A stretch of DNA of 64,000 nucleotides from Calditrichota bacterium (GTDB taxonomy: Bacteria > Electryoneota > RPQS01). Location: the NCBI GenBank assembly GCA_020637395.1, contig JACJWA010000002.1, positions 181,036 to 245,035 on the forward strand. Direction: 5' to 3'. Positions within the stretch are counted from its first letter, which is position 1. The number at the start of each line of letters is the position of its first letter. The notes beneath the pieces are model-generated. The model saw only the letters and a program-made list of their open reading frames with translations. It did not search any database and was not told the DNA's origin. Both the position numbers and the translations under genes were made by a program. This document shows positions 57,956 to 64,000 of the stretch, piece after piece.

Positions 57956-59233
57956 ATGTCAGAAATTACCAGCATTTATGCTCGCGAGGTTTTGGATTCG
58001 CGCGGCAACCCGACGGTTGAAGTAGAAGTTATTCTTGAAGACGGAGCCTTTGGCAGCGCGATTGTGCCGTCGGGAGCCTCGACGGGCGAACGGGAAGCAC
58101 TTGAATTGCGGGACGGCGATGAGAATCGCTACCTGGGCAAGGGTGTCCTCGATGCGGTGGCCAATATCAATGACAAGATCGCCGACGAAGTGATCGGGTT
58201 GGACGCGGTGTACCAGCAGGAAGTGGACAACGTGCTGTTGGATTTGGACGGGACGGCGAACAAGGGGAAGCTGGGTGCGAATGCGATTTTGGCGGTGAGT
58301 CTGGCGACGGCGCGCGCGGCGGCGGATTCTGTGAATTTGCCATTGTATCGGTATCTGGGCGGAGTGGGTGCGCGGATATTGCCGGTGCCGTTCATGAATG
58401 TGATTAATGGCGGCGCGCACGCGGACAATCCGATTGACTTTCAGGAGTTCATGATCGTGCCGCGCGGGTTTGAGACGTTCAATGATGCTCTGCGTGCGGG
58501 CGTGGAAACCTTTCACCATCTGAAAAAGGTGTTGAAGAAGAAGGGTCACTCGACGAACGTGGGGGATGAGGGCGGATTCGCGCCGAATCTTCAGTCGCAC
58601 CGCGACGCGCTGGATGCGATTATGTCGGCGATTGACGCGGCGGGCTACAAACCGGGCGAGCATATTGCGATTGCCTTGGACTGCGCGGCGTCGGAGTTTC
58701 ACGATCGCAAGACCGGAAAGTACGCGCTGACTTGCGAAGGCAAGACTTTGAGCGCGGCGGAGATGACGGATTACTATGCGCAGCTTCTGCGGGACTATCC
58801 GATTGTCTCGATTGAAGACGGACTGGGCGAAAGCGATTGGGACGGCTGGAAGCATTTGACGAAGACGTTGGGCAAGCAGGTGCAGTTGGTGGGTGACGAT
58901 CTGTTTGTGACGCAAGTCGAAGTGCTGCACAAAGGTATTGTTCAGAACGTGGCGAACTCAATTCTGATCAAAGTGAATCAGGTAGGTACGCTGACGGAGA
59001 CATTGGACACGATAGATCTGGCGCGCCGTCATGGCTACACGCAGATGGTGTCGCACCGGAGCGGCGAATCGGAAGACACGACGATTGCGGATTTGGCGGT
59101 GGCGTGCGGCTGCGGCATGATCAAGACGGGCAGCGCATCGCGGACGGACCGCATGGCGAAATACAATCAACTGTTGCGCATTGAGGACGATCTGGGTGAC
59201 GACGCGATCTTCTTCGGCGCGATGTGGAAGTAA
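57956..59233 (+). CDS. eno: Enolase
   Basis: 425 aa glycolytic enzyme converting 2-phosphoglycerate to phosphoenolpyruvate. Recognised from IYAREVLDSRGNPTVEVEV at the start, the loop SGASTGEREALELRDGD, the VGDEGGFAPNL metal-site motif, SIEDGLGESDWDGW, and the catalytic Lys region ILIKVNQVGTLTETLD with SHRSGESEDTTIADLAV. Full length and complete. It is followed 2 nt later by an FtsB-like gene, the eno-ftsB order found in many bacteria, which supports both calls. Confidence 0.98.
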   Translation: MSEITSIYAREVLDSRGNPTVEVEVILEDGAFGSAIVPSGASTGEREALELRDGDENRYLGKGVLDAVANINDKIADEVIGLDAVYQQEVDNVLLDLDGTANKGKLGANAILAVSLATARAAADSVNLPLYRYLGGVGARILPVPFMNVINGGAHADNPIDFQEFMIVPRGFETFNDALRAGVETFHHLKKVLKKKGHSTNVGDEGGFAPNLQSHRDALDAIMSAIDAAGYKPGEHIAIALDCAASEFHDRKTGKYALTCEGKTLSAAEMTDYYAQLLRDYPIVSIEDGLGESDWDGWKHLTKTLGKQVQLVGDDLFVTQVEVLHKGIVQNVANSILIKVNQVGTLTETLDTIDLARRHGYTQMVSHRSGESEDTTIADLAVACGCGMIKTGSASRTDRMAKYNQLLRIEDDLGDDAIFFGAMWK

Positions 59234-59235
59234 TC

Positions 59236-59553
59236 ATGGCTGACTGGAAACGCATCGCGAGGATAACGGTTCGTTCCGTGCTGGTCACGGGGCTTACGGC
59301 CGTCGGAGTGTGGTTCTATTACGGCGAAGGCGGAATACGGGACAGCAATCGCTTAAAGGCGACGTTTGCCGCTCAGCAGCGCCAGATCGCGCAGATGGAG
59401 CTTGAGAAGCAAGAGCTGTCGAGCTATCTCAATGCAGTCCGGAATCGCGATGAGGCGGCAATGGAGCTTGCGGCGCGGCGCTACGGCTTGGTGGGTTCGA
59501 ATGAATATCTCTGGAAGATCACTCCGCTGCCTGCGGACTCCACAACGGAATAA
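59236..59553 (+). CDS. FtsB/DivIC-like septum-formation protein
   Basis: About 105 aa from the ATG at 59236, 2 nt after the enolase stop. One membrane helix (residues 9-26: ITVRSVLVTGLTAVGVWFYYG) is followed by a leucine-type coiled coil (LKATFAAQQRQIAQMELEKQELSSYLNAVRNRDEAAMELAARRYGLVGSNEYLWKI). The bitopic helix plus coiled coil, size, and position after eno match FtsB/DivIC, the divisome subunit that links FtsL and FtsQ. The LGxxxPxExLxx-like motif of FtsB is replaced by YGLVGSNEYLWKI. Confident by context, moderate by sequence. Confidence 0.82.
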   Translation: MADWKRIARITVRSVLVTGLTAVGVWFYYGEGGIRDSNRLKATFAAQQRQIAQMELEKQELSSYLNAVRNRDEAAMELAARRYGLVGSNEYLWKITPLPADSTTE

Positions 59554-59559
59554 AGAGAA

Positions 59560-59578
59560 CGCCCGGTAAATCCGGGCG
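59560..59578. other. Intercistronic hairpin
   Basis: 7-bp stem CGCCCGG/CCGGGCG with a TAAAT loop, between the FtsB-like and DUF502 genes. There is no T-run, so it is probably not a full terminator. Confidence 0.4.
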
Positions 59579-59587
59579 ATTCCATTG

Positions 59588-60250
59588 ATGCAAGACTTGA
59601 AGAAAACGAAACTACCCGAATCGCGGTTCAGAAAGTTCCGGCGCGCGTTCGCGACCGGATTGCTGGTGTTGTCCCCGATTTGGCTGACGGGCTACATTAT
59701 TCTGATCATCATCCGGATTTTGGGTGGTGTGCTGTCGCCTTATCTGCGTTTTTTTGCGCTGGAGGTGCTGGAGCTTGAGGCGCTGCCGAAGTCAATCGAA
59801 TTGTTGACCGACATTGTGGCGTTTGTGCTGACGGCGCTGCTGATCACAGTGATTGGTTTTATCGTGCAGCGCGTGCTGGGCAAGCGGTTGTTTGATTTGA
59901 TTGACAGACTGCTGAGCCGGATCCCGGTGGTCAGTGATCTTTACAATGCGGTGCGCAAACTTCTGGAAGCGTTTTTTGGGGACAAAACAGGTTTCCGGGG
60001 AGTTGTGGCGACGCGGTTTCCGAATGAGACGTCGTGGGCGATTGCGTTTGTGACGGGCGAGAGCGCGCTGTTGGGAGAGAAAGGAAAGACGATTCACATC
60101 TTCCTGCCGACGACCCCGAATCCGACCTCAGGGTATCTGCTGCTGGTTCAAGAGAGTGATGTGATCAAGCTTGATTTGACGACGGATGAGGCGTTCAAGC
60201 TGATTGTGTCAGGCGGCGCGATTCCGCCGGAGAGATTTGCCAAGCAATAG
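59588..60250 (+). CDS. DUF502 family membrane protein
   Basis: About 220 aa from the ATG at 59588 (TTG at 59585 also in frame). The DUF502 pattern is clear: FRRAFATGLLVLSPIWLTGYIILIIIRILGG, then VLTALLITVIGFIVQRVLGKRLFDLIDRLLSRIPVVSDLYNAVRKLLEAFFGD and VVATRFPNETSWAIAFVTGE, ending HIFLPTTPNPTSGYLLLVQESDVIKLDLTTDEAFKLIVSGG. Two membrane segments and a conserved soluble domain are present. Function of the family is not known. It is convergent with the AI-2E-type permease across a strong terminator. Confidence 0.92.
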   Translation: MQDLKKTKLPESRFRKFRRAFATGLLVLSPIWLTGYIILIIIRILGGVLSPYLRFFALEVLELEALPKSIELLTDIVAFVLTALLITVIGFIVQRVLGKRLFDLIDRLLSRIPVVSDLYNAVRKLLEAFFGDKTGFRGVVATRFPNETSWAIAFVTGESALLGEKGKTIHIFLPTTPNPTSGYLLLVQESDVIKLDLTTDEAFKLIVSGGAIPPERFAKQ

Positions 60251-60273
60251 CAGTTGGAAAAGCATCAGAGCAG

Positions 60274-60298
60274 AAACGCCCGGCAGAGCCGGGCGTTT
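60274..60298. terminator. Bidirectional terminator
   Basis: 10-bp stem AAACGCCCGG/CCGGGCGTTT with a CAGAG loop; T-tract at the plus-strand end. It separates the genes ending at 60250 and 60322. Confidence 0.85.
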
Positions 60299-60321
60299 TG
60301 CGTACTCACGCTTGCGAGAGT

Positions 60322-61377
60322 TCAAACTTGCGGGGACGCTTCGACATAGAGCTCGGAGACGGCTTTGAGCAGCGCGGCAATGACGGGTCCGATCAAGAAT
60401 CCCCAGAAGCCGAAGACGGCCAGTCCGCCGATGGTGGTCAGGAAGACCACGAGCTCGTGCAACTGCACTTCGCGCCCGACAAGGTAAGGTCTGAGCAGAT
60501 TGTCCACGTTGGCGATGACAATGGTACTCCAGAGGAGCAGGCCGATACCGAAGGCAAGATCTCCAGAGAGCATCAAGAAGATGGCTGCGGGTATGGTGAA
60601 GAGCTGTGCGCCGAAGACGGGAATCACGGTCGCCAAAATCAGCAAGACGGTCCAGAAGAAGGGAGACGGAATACCGCACACCCAGAAGGCGACTCCGCCG
60701 AGAACACCTTGCACGAGTCCGATGATGCCGAGGGCTTTGAGGGACGTGATGGCCGTTGCAAAGAAGTTTTGCAACAGTTTGTCGGACTCTTCGGAAGTCA
60801 AGGGCAGGAGTTTCTTGAACCAGTTGACGAATTTGTCGCCGTCAAGATAGCAGAAGAAGAGCGTGTAGAGCATCACGAAGACCTGAAGGATCGTGTTGAA
60901 GACGCCGCCGGCGGTTTTCTGCAAGAGCTTCACGAGATACTTCGCAGCGGTGCCTGAGAACTCCTGAAGTTTGGTGACGATGAGTTGAGCGTCAAGCTCA
61001 TAGCCGAAGAAGTCCAGACTTCCGGAGCTTGAGAAACGATCCACGAGTCTCTCGAGATGCGGCTGCAGGTGATTGAAATAGCCCACGCCCTGGTGTGCGA
61101 GATCCACGGCGCTATTGACCATCAGGATCAGAATCGTGATGACGGGACCGACGACCAGGAGAAAGAGCGTCAGGACGGAAAGCCCCGCAGCGAGTGTCCG
61201 GCGCTTTTTCATTTTCCGTTCGAACCATTCAAAGATTCCCCGCGACATGGCCCACAAGATGAATCCGCCGATCACGCCGAGGAGCAGCGAAGAAACGACA
61301 AACGACACGACGCCGACCAACACGATCAGTGCGACGGCGATAAAGCGTTTGCGGTTGGAGTGCGGCTGAGAATCCAT
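60322..61377 (-). CDS. AI-2E family (UPF0118/PerM) transporter
   Basis: 351 aa membrane protein with about seven helices. The arrangement fits: IAVALIVLVGVVSFVVSSLLLGVIGGFILWAMSRGIFEWFERKMKKRRTLAAGLSVL, then a long amphipathic segment, then GGVFNTILQVFVMLYTLFFCYLDGD and the characteristic LGIIGLVQGVLGGVAFWVCGIPSPFFWTVLLILATVIPVFGAQLFTIPAAI. The closing signature is PYLVGREVQLHELVVFLTTIGGLAVFGFWGFLIGPVIAALLKA, typical of the AI-2E/PerM superfamily. Substrates in this family vary (autoinducer, ions, lipids), so none is assigned. Confidence 0.95.
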   Translation of the reverse strand: MDSQPHSNRKRFIAVALIVLVGVVSFVVSSLLLGVIGGFILWAMSRGIFEWFERKMKKRRTLAAGLSVLTLFLLVVGPVITILILMVNSAVDLAHQGVGYFNHLQPHLERLVDRFSSSGSLDFFGYELDAQLIVTKLQEFSGTAAKYLVKLLQKTAGGVFNTILQVFVMLYTLFFCYLDGDKFVNWFKKLLPLTSEESDKLLQNFFATAITSLKALGIIGLVQGVLGGVAFWVCGIPSPFFWTVLLILATVIPVFGAQLFTIPAAIFLMLSGDLAFGIGLLLWSTIVIANVDNLLRPYLVGREVQLHELVVFLTTIGGLAVFGFWGFLIGPVIAALLKAVSELYVEASPQV

Positions 61378-61403
61378 TTGCTTTTCTTAAATAGCTGAAC
61401 AAG

Positions 61404-61433
61404 TCGCCCCGTCCGGCGGAGCGGACGGGGCGA
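61404..61433 (-). terminator. Hairpin after cpoB
   Basis: 12-bp perfect stem TCGCCCCGTCCG/CGGACGGGGCGA with a GCGGAG loop, 29 nt beyond the stop of the minus-strand gene ending at 61463. Only a weak T-tract follows. Confidence 0.55.
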
Positions 61434-61462
61434 TACTTCATTCGGTCAGGAGAGACTCAAGG

Positions 61463-62185
61463 TCACCAGCCGACTTCGTCCATTCTTTGCTCGGCAACTT
61501 TGGCTTCTTCGCTGTTGGGGAAGTCGCGCATGAGCTGCTGCCAGACGGTACGCGCTTCACGCGTGCGTCCGAGCTGACGATAGGACAAGCCGAGCTTGAG
61601 CATGGCGGCGGGAGCTTTCCATCCCATCGGGTCCATGTCAATGACACGTGAGTACTCGGCGGCGGCTTCTTCGTACTTCTTGCGTGCGTAGAAGCTCTCG
61701 GCCAATCCGTAGCGCGCGTCATCCGCAAGTTCGGACTTGGGATTTTGCTGGAGGAAGGACAAGAAGCCGACTTCAGCGAGATCATAGTTTCCCAAGCTCA
61801 GGTCCTGCATCGCGGCGTCATAGACGTCCACTCCCATGGCGGGTGCGGGTCCTGTGCCCTGTGTGCCGACTTGTCCGCGGAGAAATTCTTCCAGCGGGGC
61901 AAGCGAGCGATCGAGGCGAGTCAGGATTTCGTCGAGTCTTGCAGCGAGCGTGCTCACACGTTCCTGCATTTCGGACGAGCCGTACTCGGAGTTCGCACGC
62001 ATATCGCGGAAATCGGCGACGAGCTGGTCAATCTGCTCGCGCATGATTTGCTGATCGGCGGAGGCGGAGTCGGCGCGTTGGCGCAGGTACTGAGTGTCCT
62101 CCTGAAAGCCGATGATTTCTTTGCGGGTCGCACATCCGGAGAAGACGACCAGCGCGGCCAGAGCCGGGAGGAAGAGCTTACGCAT
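61463..62185 (-). CDS. cpoB: Tol-Pal coordinating lipoprotein CpoB/YbgF
   Basis: 240 aa. Lipoprotein signal with FSGC lipobox (Cys about residue 18). A coiled-coil segment (residues 30-95: YLRQRADSASADQQIMREQIDQLVADFRDM, LAARLDEILTRLDRSLAPLEEFL) is followed by TPR repeats (YDAAMQDLSLGNYDLAEVGFLSFLQQNPKSELADDARYGLAESFYARKKYEEAAAEYSRVI; LGLSYRQLGRTREARTVWQQLMRDFPNSEEAK). This is the CpoB architecture, which regulates PBP1B and Tol function. It is 14 nt downstream of pal, as in the canonical tolB-pal-ybgF order. Confidence 0.92.
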   Translation of the reverse strand: MRKLFLPALAALVVFSGCATRKEIIGFQEDTQYLRQRADSASADQQIMREQIDQLVADFRDMRANSEYGSSEMQERVSTLAARLDEILTRLDRSLAPLEEFLRGQVGTQGTGPAPAMGVDVYDAAMQDLSLGNYDLAEVGFLSFLQQNPKSELADDARYGLAESFYARKKYEEAAAEYSRVIDMDPMGWKAPAAMLKLGLSYRQLGRTREARTVWQQLMRDFPNSEEAKVAEQRMDEVGW

Positions 62186-62199
62186 GGAATCAGGTTTTC

Positions 62200-62733
62200 T
62201 TAGTTACCGGTGTCTGCGCGGAACTCAGCGCGGCGATTGCGGGACCACGAGGATTCGGAGTGACCCGGATCCGCGGGGCGCTCTTCGCCGTAGCTGATGG
62301 TGCGAATGCGCGAGGCGGCGATGCCTTCGGCTTCAAGGGCGCGCTGCGCGGCGCGGGCGCGGCGTTCGCCGAGCGCGAGGTTGTATTCGTTGGTGCCGCG
62401 TTCGTCGCAATGTCCTTCGACGGTGATCTGCCAGCTCTCCCACTTGCGGAAGATGTCGGCATTGCTGCGAATGATCTCGCGGCCTTCGGCGCGGATATCC
62501 GACTTGTCATAGTCAAAGAGCACGGGGCGAATCAACGCGAGGTCGCGTTCCATTTCGCTTCTGGTGTCGCCCATGTCGGTTTCCGCATCGCTCGGGCTCA
62601 CGGGTTCAATAGACTGCTCCGTGGCGGGCGGCGGGGTTTCCTTGGGCATCTTCTTCTTGCAGCCCGGTGCGGCGACCAGGGCCAGTGCGATAATCAACAG
62701 AAGGGCGGCAAAACCGAGTTTCTGCGTTTTCAT
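62200..62733 (-). CDS. pal: Peptidoglycan-associated lipoprotein Pal
   Basis: 177 aa. Lipobox APGC (Cys about residue 25), a Pro/Thr-rich linker, and a C-terminal OmpA-like domain with LIRPVLFDYDKSDIRAEGREIIRSNADIF, VEGHCDERGTNEYNLALGERRARAAQRALEAEGIAASRIRTISYGEERPA, and SSWSRNRRAEF. These include the Asp and Arg residues that bind diaminopimelate in peptidoglycan. Pal anchors the outer membrane to the cell wall as part of the Tol-Pal complex; the upstream neighbour is tolB. Confidence 0.95.
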   Translation of the reverse strand: MKTQKLGFAALLLIIALALVAAPGCKKKMPKETPPPATEQSIEPVSPSDAETDMGDTRSEMERDLALIRPVLFDYDKSDIRAEGREIIRSNADIFRKWESWQITVEGHCDERGTNEYNLALGERRARAAQRALEAEGIAASRIRTISYGEERPADPGHSESSWSRNRRAEFRADTGN

Positions 62734-62773
62734 GTTCTCTCCTGAGAGCGGGATAAAGTTAAGAGATTTGTGT

Positions 62774-64000
62774 TTATGGCGTGGTCAGCGGGACGATGGG
62801 ACCCCACTGAGGTTGAGACGCTTCGAGACCAAACGTAAGTTGACGGGCATTGCTGCCGTCCCAGTTGCAGGTCCAGATGGAGGTTTTGCCATCTTGCGAA
62901 CTGGTGTAGACGATTTTCATGCCGTCGGGCGACCAGGACGGATCGAATTTATTTCCGCCTTCGGTCAGTCGTCGTTCGCGGCCGCCGATGGGTTCCATGG
63001 TAAAGATCTGGAACTTGGGATAGGCATCGCTTTCGCGGCTGCAATAGACAATGAGATCTCCGCGCGGCGACCAGCGGGCGGTTTCGTTATAGACCCCGGC
63101 GAAGGTCAGACGGCGCGTGTCAATGCCGTCGAAGTCCATGACATAGATTTGCGGACTTCCGCCGCGGTCCGAGGTAAAGACGAGTTCGCGTCCGGTTTGC
63201 GACCAGGAGGGCGAGGTGTCGTCGCGACCGCTGAAGGTCAATTGCGTTTTCTGCGATCCGTCGGGCTTGACGCGGTAGATTTCAAAATTTCCGGAGACGC
63301 TGGACGCGTAGGCCACCCACTCACCGTCTGCGGAGACCGACGGAGCGCTGTCGGTGCGCGGAGTTTGCACGAAGGGTTTGGCGCGTCCGCTGGCAAGATC
63401 GAAGCTATAGACATCGGCGTCGCCGTTGCGGAAGGACGTGAAGTAGAGCGTCTTGCCGTCTGGAGTCCAGGTCGGCGACATGTTTAGCGTCTGATCGCGG
63501 GTCAGGCTGCGGGCGTTTGCTCCGTCCCAATCCATGATCCACAGATCTTTGTTTTGCCCGGTCTTGACGACAAAAGCGATGCGCGAGGTGAACGCGCCTT
63601 CTTCTCCGGTCAGCATGCGCGTGATCCATGCGGCGATTTCGTGGGCCGCGTCACGCACTTTGTCCGACTGAAATGAGAAATCGGAAATATGAATCGGGTC
63701 GCGAAGCGGCGGCTGAAAGATCGCGATGGACGCGGTGGCCTTTTCCCATCCCAACGACACGGTACCGCGAATACGGGGAGCGTTTGAGCCTGTGAAGGTG
63801 ATCAGGGAGTCCACGGAGTTGCCGACTCTTTGATACTTCACGGTGGTGTCCGGCGGCAGGTCTTCAGGATTCAGGATATTGAAGTAGCCGGAATAGGCCA
63901 AATCACCGCGCACGAGGTCGGAGAGCTGCCGGGGCAATTCACCGATGAAGGCCGCGTCTCCGGTGGCTTCAAAGGGATAGACGACCAGGTCCAGTCTTCC
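62774..64000 (-). CDS. tolB: TolB beta-propeller protein, 5' end beyond window
   Basis: Partial at its N terminus: the frame stays open to the window edge and reads GRLDLVVYPFEATGD then ELPRQLSDLVRGDLAYSGYFNIL, so the true start lies past 64000. An N-terminal alpha/beta domain is followed by a six-bladed WD40-like propeller (IAFVVKTGQNKDLWIMDWDGANARSLT, SPTWTPDGKTLYFTSFRNGDADVYSF, PSWSQTGRELVFTSDRGGSPQIYVMDFDG, ARWSPRGDLIVYCSR, PSWSPDGMKIVYTSSQDG). TolB is the periplasmic subunit of Tol-Pal that binds Pal and helps outer-membrane constriction at division. The stop is 40 nt before pal. Confidence 0.94.
   Translation of the reverse strand, partial: GRLDLVVYPFEATGDAAFIGELPRQLSDLVRGDLAYSGYFNILNPEDLPPDTTVKYQRVGNSVDSLITFTGSNAPRIRGTVSLGWEKATASIAIFQPPLRDPIHISDFSFQSDKVRDAAHEIAAWITRMLTGEEGAFTSRIAFVVKTGQNKDLWIMDWDGANARSLTRDQTLNMSPTWTPDGKTLYFTSFRNGDADVYSFDLASGRAKPFVQTPRTDSAPSVSADGEWVAYASSVSGNFEIYRVKPDGSQKTQLTFSGRDDTSPSWSQTGRELVFTSDRGGSPQIYVMDFDGIDTRRLTFAGVYNETARWSPRGDLIVYCSRESDAYPKFQIFTMEPIGGRERRLTEGGNKFDPSWSPDGMKIVYTSSQDGKTSIWTCNWDGSNARQLTFGLEASQPQWGPIVPLTTP

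Noticed and set aside
1..64000. tRNA or rRNA genes
   Set aside because: No cloverleaf-like TpsiC arm (GTTCGAATC-type) or rRNA core sequence was recognised on either strand by eye. Low-scoring tRNAs cannot be excluded without a dedicated scan.

Overview
The window reads as chromosomal DNA of a free-living diderm (Gram-negative-type) bacterium of roughly 55-58% GC. At least six secreted proteins end in a C-terminal module containing YPNPFN, the type IX secretion (Por) sorting domain typical of the FCB superphylum and related candidate lineages (Calditrichota, KSB1, Zixibacteria, Electryoneota and similar). Together with Tol-Pal, several Omp85 proteins and TamB this points to an FCB-type, probably uncultivated, lineage. 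The phylum is an inference. No tRNA, rRNA, IS element, phage block or CRISPR array was recognised.

Layout. 0-3 kb: a DUF819 membrane protein and an aldehyde dehydrogenase. 3-8.7 kb (minus strand): three paralogous surface proteins with a CxxxCH motif near the N terminus, one surface protein with an intact type 1 copper-site pattern, and a redoxin whose stop codon overlaps the start of one CxxxCH gene. 8.8-12.6 kb: VOC and cupin proteins, a small RRM RNA-binding protein, a HAF-repeat secreted protein and an orphan excisionase-type HTH protein. 12.8-16 kb: an AT-rich stretch with a membrane cupredoxin-like protein, an unrecognised HTH protein and a small secreted protein; the last two share a near-identical 19-bp upstream site. 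16-22.5 kb: large secreted proteins. 23-25 kb: an exported M3 peptidase. 25.1-33.5 kb (minus): an overlapping operon of BamA/TamA-like protein, TamB, a small Omp85 protein, pyrD and a TPR lipoprotein. 33.6-37.7 kb (minus): an uncharacterised pair, a long membrane-anchored coiled-coil protein and a partner that may be a degenerate dynamin-like GTPase. 37.9-42.5 kb: a MacA/MacB-like exporter with two permease genes. 42.5-46.2 kb: GNAT, S9 peptidase and an SRPBCC-hydrolase fusion lacking its catalytic residues. 46.4-54.2 kb: surface repeat protein, M14 carboxypeptidase, ornithine carbamoyltransferase and two lipoproteins. 54.4-60.3 kb: outer-membrane porin-like protein, TPR protein, YhaM-like nuclease, enolase-FtsB-DUF502. 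60.3-64 kb (minus): AI-2E family permease and tolB-pal-cpoB, with tolB cut by the window end.

Common themes are cell-envelope biogenesis (Omp85/TamB, Tol-Pal), a surface proteome anchored by sorting domains, and exported peptidases (M3, S9, M14) that could feed amino-acid use. Intergenic spaces carry a dispersed family of short hairpin repeats built on GATTCCGGC(A/G)GGG and GGGTC-TGGA-GACCC, including four tandem 38-bp copies whose arm substitutions mostly preserve pairing.

The strongest candidates for undescribed biology are the putative surface heme/copper redox cluster (3.1-8.7 kb), the coiled-coil plus degenerate GTPase-like pair (33.6-37.7 kb), the HTH/secreted-protein pair with twin upstream sites (13.3-15.4 kb), and the hairpin repeat family.
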